NCBI RefSeq assembly: GCF_027925525.1
Contig: NZ_BSDJ01000001.1
Span: forward strand, 1 to 64,000
Direction: 5' to 3'
Origin: Paenibacillus tyrphae
Lineage (GTDB): Bacteria > Bacillota > Bacilli > Paenibacillales > NBRC-103111
DNA length: 64,000 nucleotides
In this document: positions 35,316 through 44,057 of the stretch, in pieces
Layout: each line of letters opens with the position of its first letter
How positions within the stretch are numbered: position 1 is the first letter of the stretch
Notes under the pieces: model-generated
Database searches by the model: none
What the model was told of the DNA's origin: nothing
Seen by the model: only the letters and a program-made list of their open reading frames with translations
Position numbers and translations under genes: made by a program

Positions 35316-37112
35316 ATGAAGCTGGCGAACCACTATATCCGCCTTCGCGAACAGTACCCGCATATCGCCGAGCAGCAGCCGCACCTCGTCCATCTCGACG
35401 AGTTGGCGGCCGTTCTCGGCTGCACGCACCGCAATGTCGTGCTGCTGCTCAAAAAAATGCAAAGCGAAGCCTGGCTCGATTGGCTGCCGAAGCGCGGGCG
35501 CGGCCAAAAGTCCGCCTTGACGTTCTACAAACCTGCCGAGGATCTCATACTCTCGATCGCGCAAGATCTTGTCGAGCGCAAAGATTTGCGGGGCGCGCTG
35601 GAGCAGCTGAACGTCTCTTCGCCTGAGGGCTCGCTCAGGGACAGCTTTCACCGCTGGCTGACCGGCTATTTCGGCTACAGCAGCGAAATGCAGGGCAGCA
35701 AGCGCTTCGATACGCTGCGCTTTCCGCTCACCCAGTCGCTTCTGTCGCTTGATCCCGCCACGACCAATTTCCGAACGGAAGCGCACCTCGTGCACCAGCT
35801 GTTCGATCCACTTGTGCGCTACAACCGGCTGACCCAAACGATCGAGCCGCATATCGCTCACGCTTGGGAGGTAAATGAAACGCGGACGGTCTGGACGTTC
35901 CATCTGCGTAAAGGCATCCAGTTTCACCACGGAAGAGAGTTAACCGCCGCCGACGTCAAGTACACGTTCGAGAGGCTCGAGCGGCTGGCGGCCGGCGCGC
36001 TGTACAGCTGGGTACACCGGCAAATAGACACCGTGGAAGCGGTGGACCCGATCACGGTCAGCATCCGGCTGTCCGAGCCTTGCGAGCTGCTGCTTCAATA
36101 TGTCGGAACGAACCGCGCCTCCATCGTCCCGGCCGAGCTGTGCGAGGAGCTGGGAGACCGGTTCGCGCTCGCTCCCGTCGGCACCGGCCCGTTCAAGCTG
36201 ACGCATCTGGATGCGTCCATGTGCGTGCTCGACGCTTTCCCCGCTTATTTCCAAGGGCGGGCGCACCTCGACCGCGTGGAGCTGTGGCATATTCCCGACA
36301 TGCAGGTGCAGGGCAGCGAGCGGACGCTGGAAAGCTTTCAGATTATCCACAACTATCGTCTGCCCGACGAAGCTTCGGAAACATGGCAGCAGGTGCAGCA
36401 GCCGGGGGCGACGTGCCGGTTCCTGACCTTCAACCTGCTGAAGCAAGGGCCGCTCAGCGACCCTGCGCTGCGGGGCGCGGTATGCGCCGCCTTGAACCGC
36501 CGCAAGCTGCTTGCGCGGATCGGCGGCGACGCCATCTATACGGCCGACAGCTTCATCGGCCACGGGCACGGAAGCACGGCGCATGAAGCGGAACCGCTTG
36601 CCCACGAGACCGCCCGCATCCGCGCGCTGCTCAAGCGCTCCGCCTATGACGGCCAGCGGCTGACGCTGTGCACGATCACGCACTATGAGCCGGATGCGCT
36701 GCATGTGCAGGCGCTACTGCAAGAAGCCGGCTTTGCCGTGGAGCTCAAGCTGCTGTCCGTGGAGGAGTTCAAGAGTGAGCAGCGGCTGCACGCCGATCTG
36801 CTGCTGTTCTCCATCATGCTCGACAACGATGCGGAGCTGCGGCTCATCGATTTGTACAAAAGCATGCAGCGCCATTTGGAGCCCGCGGTCAAAGCCCAGG
36901 TCTCCGCACGGATCGAGGAGGCGCTGCGCGAGCCTTCATCCGGCCGCCGTTCGGCTCTGCTGCAGGCGATTGAAGCACATTTGACCGCCAAGCAGGTGCT
37001 TCATTTTTTATATTTCAAACGGCTGAAAACGATCTACCACGAATCCGTCAAAGGGATTTCGCTGGATACGCTGGATTGGGTGCAGTTCAAAAACATCTGG
37101 TTTAAACCGTGA
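35316..37112 (+). CDS. SgrR-like regulator: winged helix fused to a solute-binding domain
   Basis: 598 residues. Residues 1-115 form a winged-helix DNA-binding domain (LDELAAVLGCTHRNVVLLL, then LPKRGRGQ). The rest is an extracellular-solute-binding family 5 domain (DPATTNFRTEAHLVHQLFDPLVRYN ... VWTFHLRKGIQFHHGRELTA) with no signal peptide, so it acts in the cytoplasm as a ligand sensor. This is the SgrR architecture. It is divergent from the 34808-35161/DUF4173 operon. A GGAGG site precedes the ATG. Confidence 0.92.
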   Translation: MKLANHYIRLREQYPHIAEQQPHLVHLDELAAVLGCTHRNVVLLLKKMQSEAWLDWLPKRGRGQKSALTFYKPAEDLILSIAQDLVERKDLRGALEQLNVSSPEGSLRDSFHRWLTGYFGYSSEMQGSKRFDTLRFPLTQSLLSLDPATTNFRTEAHLVHQLFDPLVRYNRLTQTIEPHIAHAWEVNETRTVWTFHLRKGIQFHHGRELTAADVKYTFERLERLAAGALYSWVHRQIDTVEAVDPITVSIRLSEPCELLLQYVGTNRASIVPAELCEELGDRFALAPVGTGPFKLTHLDASMCVLDAFPAYFQGRAHLDRVELWHIPDMQVQGSERTLESFQIIHNYRLPDEASETWQQVQQPGATCRFLTFNLLKQGPLSDPALRGAVCAALNRRKLLARIGGDAIYTADSFIGHGHGSTAHEAEPLAHETARIRALLKRSAYDGQRLTLCTITHYEPDALHVQALLQEAGFAVELKLLSVEEFKSEQRLHADLLLFSIMLDNDAELRLIDLYKSMQRHLEPAVKAQVSARIEEALREPSSGRRSALLQAIEAHLTAKQVLHFLYFKRLKTIYHESVKGISLDTLDWVQFKNIWFKP

Positions 37113-37142
37113 CCGGCGAGTACAATCGGGGCTTTGACGACG

Positions 37143-37158
37143 CGGGATTATAATCCCG
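37143..37158. promoter_or_regulatory. 16-bp perfect palindrome
   Basis: CGGGATTATAATCCCG lies between the SgrR-like gene and the next gene, with a TATAAT core. It has no T run, so it is not an obvious terminator; it could be an operator over a -10 element. Evidence is limited to symmetry. Confidence 0.35.
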
Positions 37159-37215
37159 GGGTTGTGCGAATACAGTAGTATCACAACCTTTGGTTCGAAA
37201 GGAGACCCGAGCGAC

Positions 37216-37764
37216 GTGAACAAGCCGAGCCATTTCGTGTATCGCAACGCGAGATACGGATTTACCCTTCGTTTCCCGGCGTGGTGGAGGACGTATGCGG
37301 TCATCGACCGGCGGAGACAGAACGGCGATACGGAGTACGAGCTGCATTTCCGGTTCAGGTACAAAGGCAAAGTGTATGGCGACGCGCTGGCCGTTCTGGT
37401 GTTCCGCTTGACGCGCCAGGAATGGGACCGCGAAGGCTACGGCGGATCGCCGCTCGTCTTCCTTGCGGAGCATAGCGGCCGCGTGTTCGCCTATATGACG
37501 CCGGAGGAGCTCCCGGAAGCCTTCTACGACCCGAAGACGAACGACTACGATTACAAAAGGTATGGGGCGGCGATCCGCTTGCTTAAGCGAATGGTCAATC
37601 AAGACGCTCCCCGCATCGCCGGTTCGATCCGCTTCCTTCCTCAGGTGAACACGGCCCAATCGGTTCCTTACCGTGCGCAGCACGTTTGTACCGCCCGGAC
37701 CGGGGCCCCGGGCAAGCAGCGCTGCCGGAAGGGGAAAAAGCGTTCCACCTCCCACCGCCACTAA
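37216..37764 (+). CDS. Hypothetical protein
   Basis: About 182 residues. The central RYGFTLRFPAWWRTYAVID segment resembles short lipid- or membrane-associated proteins seen in Bacillales as DUF-class families (a YGFSLRFP-like motif is common to them), but I cannot assign one. No signal peptide is visible on the GTG start at 37216, chosen for its AAAGGAG site; the longer frame from 37162 begins with unlike sequence. The C-terminal 25 residues are strongly basic. It has its own terminator. Confidence 0.65.
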   Translation: MNKPSHFVYRNARYGFTLRFPAWWRTYAVIDRRRQNGDTEYELHFRFRYKGKVYGDALAVLVFRLTRQEWDREGYGGSPLVFLAEHSGRVFAYMTPEELPEAFYDPKTNDYDYKRYGAAIRLLKRMVNQDAPRIAGSIRFLPQVNTAQSVPYRAQHVCTARTGAPGKQRCRKGKKRSTSHRH

Positions 37765-37772
37765 ACGACTCG

Positions 37773-37810
37773 CCGGCCGGCGCCTTCCTTCCGAGGTGCC
37801 GGCCGGTTTT
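37773..37810 (+). terminator. Intrinsic terminator
   Basis: A 12-bp stem CCGGCCGGCGCC / GGTGCCGGCCGG (one G-U pair) with a ten-base loop, followed by TTTTATT. It is just after the stop at 37764. Confidence 0.85.
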
Positions 37811-37947
37811 ATTGTTGTCGCAGCCGGGTAAGGGGTTCGTAAGGGGACGCATTCGTTCTTGCCGCTGCGCAACTTTCGAACGATGACTTGCGTCCATAAC
37901 GTTACACACACCCTGCCCGGTTAACCGGACGAAAGGAAGTGACGACG

Positions 37948-38688
37948 ATGGTTTGGCGTTTGCTGCTCTGCCTGCTGCTGCTCGTACTGCCTGCCTGCAA
38001 TGCCAAAACGGACCCATGGAAGACAGGAAATGCCGTTATCGATTGGGTGGATTTCGTCAAGCTGAACGGAAAGGAATATAACGGGGTGTATGAAGCGGTG
38101 GCCGCCTCCCCGGATGCCGTGACGGATGAGGTCGTCGGCACCGTGAAGTTCAGGGTCGAGGGAGCCGTCACCAACCCGAGCTATGTGACAAAGGACGGAG
38201 ATGCGGCATTTTTACAGGAAGGCACGCGCCTTTATGCCGTGAAGGGATACCCGGACCACTCGCTGATTGCCGCCAAGGCGGGCAACGAAGTGGGCGGCTA
38301 CAAGCTGTACAGCGCAAGAAGCGCGGATGGCAAGCTTGCCCATACCTGGAGCTACAAGGACCTTCCGGCCGAGCGGGTAACCCGAATCGACGTGTATGTC
38401 CACTCCAAACAAGCGGACGCCTGGCAGCGATTCCGTTCACTCGAAAGAGCCGATACCGGGCTGTTCATGGAGCTGCTCGGACACGGGCAAAAGAAAGAAA
38501 ACTACCAGCCGCACGTGTCCGGCGGAGATCCGAAAGAGTACCGCGTCGTGTTTCAAACCGGCGAGTCGGTCGCGCCTATGCAGAGCTTGTTCCGCGATGA
38601 CAACAACTACTATTTTCATCCGTCGGACACGGAGGTGCTGCCGGAAGAAATCGGCCGGTTCTTGACGCCGCGGATGCCGCAGTCGTGA
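37948..38688 (+). CDS. Putative lipoprotein of unknown function
   Basis: 246 residues with a lipoprotein signal (LLLVLPAC, lipidated cysteine at residue 17). The mature part starts with NAKTDPWKTGNAVIDWVDFV and continues as an apparently beta-rich domain. ATG at 37948 is chosen over a GTG at 37939, which overlaps the AAAGGAAG site. A 12-bp palindrome CCGGTTAACCGG (37917-37928) sits just before the ribosome site. Family not recognised. Confidence 0.8.
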   Translation: MVWRLLLCLLLLVLPACNAKTDPWKTGNAVIDWVDFVKLNGKEYNGVYEAVAASPDAVTDEVVGTVKFRVEGAVTNPSYVTKDGDAAFLQEGTRLYAVKGYPDHSLIAAKAGNEVGGYKLYSARSADGKLAHTWSYKDLPAERVTRIDVYVHSKQADAWQRFRSLERADTGLFMELLGHGQKKENYQPHVSGGDPKEYRVVFQTGESVAPMQSLFRDDNNYYFHPSDTEVLPEEIGRFLTPRMPQS

Positions 38689-38765
38689 GGGTGCTCCTCT
38701 TCGATACCGAGAAATTCCGTGAGTCCCAGCCCCGAGTGTCGGCCGCCAAAGGCAGTCCGCCTTCC

Positions 38766-39158
38766 CTAGGAGCGGTCCCGCTTTTTGCGGCCGTACGTTC
38801 TTACCCGGGAAAGCGTCGGCTCCTCCGGGACGGGCGGGACCGTAACGGATTTCGCGGCAGCGGTTTCCCGGGCATGCCAGTCACCTGCCGCGAAGGCCTC
38901 GGGGACGCCCCCGGCCGCTTCGTACGCGGAGCGGCTTTCCAGCCGGAGCTCCAACTGCTCCACCCGTTCCATAAGCCGGGCAACCGTCAGGTCCAGCCGG
39001 GCCGTCTCGAGACGAAGCCGCTCCAGTTCAAGCTCCGGCTCCATAGCGATCTCCGGCTCCGCACGACCGTCGCTTCCCGAGCTGCTTCCTTCAGGACGAT
39101 GCGTCAATGCTTCAAGCTCCTGCGGCGACAACAAGCTTCTCAGGTCCTTTCCTGCCAT
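38766..39158 (-). CDS. Small coiled-coil hypothetical protein
   Basis: 130 residues with a central heptad-type coiled coil (LELERLRLETARLDLTVARL and following, about 43-75) flanked by low-complexity, acidic and Ala-rich segments and a basic C-terminus. Strong AAGGAGG ribosome site before the ATG at 39158. No family recognised. The upstream region (39304-39515) holds a structured element on the same strand. Confidence 0.7.
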   Translation of the reverse strand: MAGKDLRSLLSPQELEALTHRPEGSSSGSDGRAEPEIAMEPELELERLRLETARLDLTVARLMERVEQLELRLESRSAYEAAGGVPEAFAAGDWHARETAAAKSVTVPPVPEEPTLSRVRTYGRKKRDRS

Positions 39159-39659
39159 TCACTTCCGCCTCCTTGGATTTACCTTAACGCGAATACCTTT
39201 GGACATGGCGTGCCAAACGAAAGTTACACCTAAATTTTCCATCTATGCAAACGACTAAAAGCGACATGTCCAGACATCAAACGATACCTTCCGTAAAGCT
39301 GCGAAAAGGGCGACTGCGTCCATCGACGCCGTTCGCCCTTTATTTCGTTGTCTCATGGCAGATTCTTGGACCTCACCCACTACCGGTCCGCCTCTCTCAC
39401 CGCCTCGCGCAACCTTCGTATACAAAAACGGGGCAAAGCTCCTTCTCTCTACACCCCAGGTGTGGCAATTCCATGAAATTGCTGGTAAATATTATGTTTA
39501 ATCTTATCATCCCATTCTTATTATAGCAATTTAAAAATTTGGAGACTTTCGTCCCATTTTTGCCACTTGTAAAAAAACGGGACCTGCAAAAAAAAGGAAT
39601 TGTGTTGATTTTTGACGAATGTTAACTTTCAGCCTAAAAAAGTGGAGGGAGTCTCATTC
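39159..39659. other. 500-bp intergenic region with a structured element
   Basis: No credible gene on either strand; a 93-codon plus-strand frame (39245-39526) has no ribosome site. It contains the candidate RNA or repeat at 39304-39515 and the leader of the PAS kinase gene. Confidence 0.6.
39304..39515 (-). ncRNA. Candidate structured RNA or dispersed repeat with terminator
   Basis: On the minus strand a TATAAT lies near 39524. Downstream are successive stems: GCAATT/AATTGC, ACACC/GGTGT, and GGACC/GGTCC nested inside GGCGG/CTGCC and then GTTG/CAAC. The stretch ends in a terminator-like hairpin, AAGGGCGA ... TCGCCCTTTT, with an inner GCGTC/GACGC stem (about 39304-39342). It does not match riboswitch consensus sequences I know. 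It may instead be a copy of a dispersed intergenic family; both remain open. Confidence 0.4.
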
Positions 39660-41492
39660 ATGAACGATTTGCTCGCATCGCCATTCGTCCCGGAGCAATT
39701 GAAAGCCAAAGCGGATGGGACTTTTTCACGAATGTTTGTCGATCTGGCGCTGAAAAGCTTCGCCAGCCCCCACACCGGCTCCCTCCTGCTCGACCAGGAC
39801 TGCAACCTGCTGATGGCCGGCGAATCGCTCGGCAAGAAGCTCGGTTACAGGACGGAAGAACTGGAGCGGATGAATCTTCAGACCTTAGTACATCCCGGGG
39901 AGCTTCTCCTGTGCATGCACCATATGAGCCAGCTCGTATCGGGCCAGCTCTCCCGCTACGAAACCGAGATGCGCTGGCTAAGCGCGGACGGACAAACCTT
40001 ATGGATGAGCGTTTATGCAGTCGAACTTAAGGACAGCAACGGCGGACCGGCTTACATATACATGCAAACCCAGGATATCACCGCACAAAAAGATGCCGAA
40101 AACGCGCTTCAGGAATCGCTCATCCGCATGACCTCCCTGCTCGAAACGTTTGCCGACGCTTACATTATGCTGAACCGAAGCGGAGAGCTCGTCTATGTGA
40201 ACCGGAACGCCGAGCGGCTTCTGCAGCTCAGCCGGGAGGATATGCTCGGTCACGGCATTCGGGGCACGGTGCCGGAATGGCTTGGCACAGGCTTTTACAA
40301 AGCTTGCTGGAGGGCGATTGAGGAAGCGGTTCCCGTCTTTTATCAGGATTATTATCCATTGGTCAAAAAGTGGCTGGAAGTCAGCTGCTATCCGGGCAAG
40401 CCCGGCTTGTCCGTCTTTATCCGGGATATCACCCGGCATAAAGAGCAGGAAGAAACGCTCCGCGCGACCAAGCAGCAGCTTGATTCCATGATTGAGCATG
40501 CGGCGGACACCATTGCGATTCTTGATGCGGACCTCCGGCTGACCAAGGTGAACAAAGCGTTCGTCGACTTGTTCGGCTATAGCGAAGCGGAGCTGATCGG
40601 CGAGCGTCCGCCGAACATACCGGAGGAGCTGTGGATCGAGTCGGAGCTGCTGTTCCGCAAAGCGCTGCAGGGCAAGCAAATCTCCAGCTTCGAAACGAAG
40701 CGCAAGCGCAAGGACGGCACGCCGCTCGATATGAGCCTCACGATCTCACCCGTTGTCGGTAAGGATCAGGACATTACCGGGATCTGTATTATCGGGCGGG
40801 ATATCAGCGATAGCAAGGCTACCGAGGAGCTGCTGCGCAACTCGGAGAAGCTGTCGGTCGCCGGGCAGCTCGCCGCTGGCATTGCCCATGAAATCCGCAA
40901 CCCGCTGACCTCGCTGAAAGGGTTTACGCAGTTTATGAAGAGTGCCGGGCATTACAAGGAGCATTACTTGGACATCATGTCGTCGGAGCTGACGCGCATC
41001 GAGCACATCATCAGCGAAATGCTGCTGTTAGCCAAGCCAAGAGCGGCCATCTTTCATTATAAGCGGATCGGCCCCATTCTCGCCGACGTCCTCTCCCTTC
41101 TGGAAGCGCAAGCGAATCTGAACAGCGTCAGTTTCAAGACGCGGATCAAACCGGACCTGCCTGCGGTTCGTTGTGAAGAAAATCAGTTGAAGCAGTTGTT
41201 CATCAATATCGTCAAAAACGCCGTCGAAGCGATGCCGCTGGGCGGAACCGTGGAGATTATGGCGGCCTTGGCCGAACCGGGCATGCTTTCGATCACCTTC
41301 CGCGACGAGGGCGACGGCATTCCCGCCGAGCTGCTCCAGCGGATCAGCGAGCCCTTCTATACGACAAAAGAAAACGGCTCGGGTCTCGGTCTGATGGTGA
41401 GCCAAAAAATCGTCACCGAGCACAAAGGCCGTATGGCCATCGCAAGCGAAGCCGGCGTGGGCACGACCGTGACGGTAACGTTACCGGTTTAA
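39660..41492 (+). CDS. Multi-PAS sensor histidine kinase (sporulation-kinase-like)
   Basis: 610 residues, no transmembrane segment, so cytosolic. Three PAS domains (about 20-160, 165-270 and 280-390) precede HisKA with AHEIRNPLTSLKGF (phosphoacceptor His410) and HATPase_c (NIVKNAVEAM, DEGDGIP, GSGLGLMV). This architecture resembles the soluble KinA/KinE-type kinases that feed the Spo0 phosphorelay, and no response regulator is adjacent, which fits that role. Start at 39660 is set by GGAGGGAG; a TTG at 39612 is in frame but unsupported. Confidence 0.92.
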   Translation: MNDLLASPFVPEQLKAKADGTFSRMFVDLALKSFASPHTGSLLLDQDCNLLMAGESLGKKLGYRTEELERMNLQTLVHPGELLLCMHHMSQLVSGQLSRYETEMRWLSADGQTLWMSVYAVELKDSNGGPAYIYMQTQDITAQKDAENALQESLIRMTSLLETFADAYIMLNRSGELVYVNRNAERLLQLSREDMLGHGIRGTVPEWLGTGFYKACWRAIEEAVPVFYQDYYPLVKKWLEVSCYPGKPGLSVFIRDITRHKEQEETLRATKQQLDSMIEHAADTIAILDADLRLTKVNKAFVDLFGYSEAELIGERPPNIPEELWIESELLFRKALQGKQISSFETKRKRKDGTPLDMSLTISPVVGKDQDITGICIIGRDISDSKATEELLRNSEKLSVAGQLAAGIAHEIRNPLTSLKGFTQFMKSAGHYKEHYLDIMSSELTRIEHIISEMLLLAKPRAAIFHYKRIGPILADVLSLLEAQANLNSVSFKTRIKPDLPAVRCEENQLKQLFINIVKNAVEAMPLGGTVEIMAALAEPGMLSITFRDEGDGIPAELLQRISEPFYTTKENGSGLGLMVSQKIVTEHKGRMAIASEAGVGTTVTVTLPV

Positions 41493-41516
41493 AGCACGTG
41501 AGTACCTCATAAGCAT

Positions 41517-41558
41517 AGGCCCCTTTATCCGGCGAACAGATAAGGGGGCCTTTGTTTT
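41517..41558 (+). terminator. Terminator of the PAS kinase gene
   Basis: AGGCCCCTTTATC pairs with GATAAGGGGGCCT (13 bp, one G-U pair), loop of nine, then TTGTTTT. It probably works for the convergent GNAT gene on minus as well. Confidence 0.8.
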
Positions 41559-41578
41559 GCGCGCGAATGTTCGCTTTG

Positions 41579-42037
41579 CTATCTCAAAACCTTGTATCTT
41601 GCTTCCGTCTCCCCTTCGACGATCCTTCCTGTCGGCACAAAGCCGACACGCTCGTACAGCTTCCCGGCCGCCTCATTGTCCGGCTTATAGCTGATGACGA
41701 TCTCGGGGCTGCAATCCTCCTGACGCTTGATCAGCTCCAGGCCCAGCCGGATCGCAGCCTCGCCGTAGCCCCGGCCTTGATACCTTTTGTCGATCATCAG
41801 CCGTACGATCCAGTACAGCCCGTCATCCGGGTCCTTGCCGTACATGAAAAAGCCGACCATCGTGTCTTCGTAATAAATGGAAAGCGGCGTGTATGATTCA
41901 TCGTAGGCGGCTTGAATGATCGAATACCAGTTGGGAGCCACCATTTTCCGCTGCTCCTCCTGCACTTCCAGCTTCACGCAATCTTCCCAATTATCCTGAT
42001 CGATAGCTTCAAATCTTACCGTCGGTGCGTTCCTCAA
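41579..42037 (-). CDS. GNAT acetyltransferase, spermidine/diamine-acetyltransferase-like
   Basis: 152 residues. The acetyl-CoA motif RYQGRGYGEAAIRLGLEL is visible at about residues 85-102, after YWIVRLMID. The N-terminal WEDCVKLEVQEEQRKMVAPN segment and GFFMYG strand are characteristic of BltD/PaiA-like polyamine acetyltransferases. Specificity is a suggestion from similarity by eye. Confidence 0.85.
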   Translation of the reverse strand: MRNAPTVRFEAIDQDNWEDCVKLEVQEEQRKMVAPNWYSIIQAAYDESYTPLSIYYEDTMVGFFMYGKDPDDGLYWIVRLMIDKRYQGRGYGEAAIRLGLELIKRQEDCSPEIVISYKPDNEAAGKLYERVGFVPTGRIVEGETEARYKVLR

Positions 42038-42172
42038 AGCGGTTCCTCCTCGCGCTAGCGTTAGTCTATAGACCCATCATACGGGATGCGCCGCCGGAAG
42101 CGTAGGGAAGAATCAGGTATAAGCTGTTTTTTCGGTTTTATTTTTGAGGAAAGGAGACGTGCGGAAGTCCAT

Positions 42173-43924
42173 TTAAATTCCCAGTTTATTGTAATATTTG
42201 GATCGCATATGATACTGCTGTCTTTGCCTTTCAAATTGTTCGGCATAACGGTCCATGTTACTTTCAACCGGCCCGCCCGGGCGGAAGGAGTCCTGCTCCC
42301 TTTCGTCGGACCCGGGGATGGCTATTGGAGCGGATCGGCGTATTCCCATCGACTCTTCGTCCGATGCGATTCGGTCCAGCCGCTGCCGTTCTAACGCCTC
42401 AGCGTACATTTGTTCCAAAAGCCGGGGGAGATGCTTCATTCTTTGCTTGGCCTCCATCAGTTTTTGCTCATCTGTCCAATCTGCAAAGATGAGCTTCGAC
42501 AATTCGGAGATTTCGGTTTCAATCGCCTCTTTGGACTGGCGGTCGAGATCGGTTTTCCCGTCCAGCCAACCGTACCATTCCCCAACCTGCTTCTGCAGCC
42601 TTTGCGAGATCAGATATGGAATGTTGAGATGCCCATGCCGCTCGCCCAGTCCGTATTCGCTTCGAAACGGATTTTCCGTGCCCTGGATATTAATGTATTC
42701 CTCCATATTCGACCACGCATCCAAATTATCCTGGTCGTCGATCCATTCCATTAATTCGCCGGCATTGTCCGTTTTCGTCCCCTGCTGCATATGAAAAGCA
42801 TGACCGAGCTCGTGGGTTAACGTCGAGAATGCGGGAGCAATCAGCTCCTTTCCCGCAGTATCGACTAGCCGATTCCCATAGTAAAAAGACGATTCCTTTA
42901 CGTCGGACGGCATCGTCACCTTCACGTCGGTGCCTTCCCCAAAAGCGTAATACTGCTCCGGCCGTCCTTGCAAAATCAGCACCACCCCCAACTGATCCGG
43001 CCCTTCCCTCCGCATGTCGTTCAGAGCGGAAATCCGCTCCCACTTGGCCAAGCCGTCAAGTTTGATCTCCTTGTACTTGTCCTTGTCTCGCGGCTGTCCG
43101 GACAGCTTCTTCAGCTTGGCATGTTCCATATTATCGCCTACCGGCGAGGCGGCGGCAGTCACTCCGTCATCTCTGGCGACGGAAAAAGGGGAGATTTCAA
43201 TTTTTTTATCCGATTCGTTGATCCGTCCCATCAGCTCCCGGCCGAAATGGCTTTCCAATATTCGCGAGAATTCCGTCAGCATCTTCAGCTTAAAGTCTCC
43301 GTGCCCCTCCTTCTCCACGATTCGGATACTTCCGCTGTCATGAATCAATTTGCCCCATATCTCGCGCGCCTTCCGTTGGGCTTCCTCGTCCAGCTGTTCA
43401 AATCCGGCTATGGGGAGATCGCTGTCTTCGGCTGTAGGATTGCCCTCCGTCACCGATTGCTTAACCAAAGCTTGCCGTTCTATGTGAAGCAGGTCCATGA
43501 GCGTTCTCATCTGGGGGGCTTCCGGGTCTTCCTGGAGATCGTCCGATTGCCGATGGACGAACCAGTGGAAGCAGGCCCGTTCAATTTCGGAGAGCATGTT
43601 GATTTTCATAGAAAGAGGGGCGGCCTCCGCTAATTCGTTGTACTCGACAATTCGCTCTGTGAAGTCTTCGTCCAATCGGATGATCATGGGGGACATGTTG
43701 ATTTTGCATTGGACCGGCGGATGGGCATAGGTATGCCGGGAACCGGTCAAATAACGGATCGTCGCCTGATTTCCGAAGCGCTGTTGCATTTGCGCGACGA
43801 AGGCAGGAGCGGAAGCAAGCTGCCGTGCCGCATTCGAGCTTCCCCGGCGCTGCGTATAAAGAGGCTCCGGCGTTTCAAGACCCGGCATTGGTTTCCGAAC
43901 AGGGCTTCCTGTGCTTTTCATCAT
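42173..43924 (-). CDS. Orphan zinc metalloprotease, M91/NleD-like, with injection-system-cargo-like N-terminus
   Basis: 583 residues, hydrophilic, no signal peptide or membrane helix. Residues about 45-60 read MQQRFGNQATIRYL, resembling the QRRxGNxAxxRLL motif near the N-terminus of many contractile-injection-system-associated toxins. The zinc motif THELGHAFHM has ligands His371 and His375 and catalytic Glu372. Downstream come NMEEYINI and GTENPFRSEYGLGERHGH, matching the EE...TEN..R.E.GL pattern of M91 (NleD-type) effector proteases. The C-terminus is a charged helical tail. ATG at 43924 (GGGGAAG upstream) rather than 43975. No immunity or secretion gene is adjacent. Role as a toxin is inference. 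Confidence 0.75.
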   Translation of the reverse strand: MMKSTGSPVRKPMPGLETPEPLYTQRRGSSNAARQLASAPAFVAQMQQRFGNQATIRYLTGSRHTYAHPPVQCKINMSPMIIRLDEDFTERIVEYNELAEAAPLSMKINMLSEIERACFHWFVHRQSDDLQEDPEAPQMRTLMDLLHIERQALVKQSVTEGNPTAEDSDLPIAGFEQLDEEAQRKAREIWGKLIHDSGSIRIVEKEGHGDFKLKMLTEFSRILESHFGRELMGRINESDKKIEISPFSVARDDGVTAAASPVGDNMEHAKLKKLSGQPRDKDKYKEIKLDGLAKWERISALNDMRREGPDQLGVVLILQGRPEQYYAFGEGTDVKVTMPSDVKESSFYYGNRLVDTAGKELIAPAFSTLTHELGHAFHMQQGTKTDNAGELMEWIDDQDNLDAWSNMEEYINIQGTENPFRSEYGLGERHGHLNIPYLISQRLQKQVGEWYGWLDGKTDLDRQSKEAIETEISELSKLIFADWTDEQKLMEAKQRMKHLPRLLEQMYAEALERQRLDRIASDEESMGIRRSAPIAIPGSDEREQDSFRPGGPVESNMDRYAEQFERQRQQYHMRSKYYNKLGI

Positions 43925-44057
43925 GATCACCGCTTCCCCAAGCTTTGTTGCCCACATTGTACCATATTTACCCATCGAAAAGGGATAACCTGTACCTCCC
44001 CCTCAACTTGTGCTATGATAAACTTCGTGATTTCTCAGGGAGAGGCGGACTAGAGGC

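Noticed and set aside
39245..39526. A 93-codon plus-strand frame in the 39159-39659 region
   Set aside because: No ribosome site, crosses the terminator-like hairpin and ends in AT-rich promoter-like DNA; not a credible gene.
42173..43924. Possibility that the HELGH protein belongs to a local injection-system or toxin-immunity cluster
   Set aside because: The flanking genes are a GNAT acetyltransferase and thymidine kinase; no sheath, tube, baseplate, chaperone or immunity gene is present.
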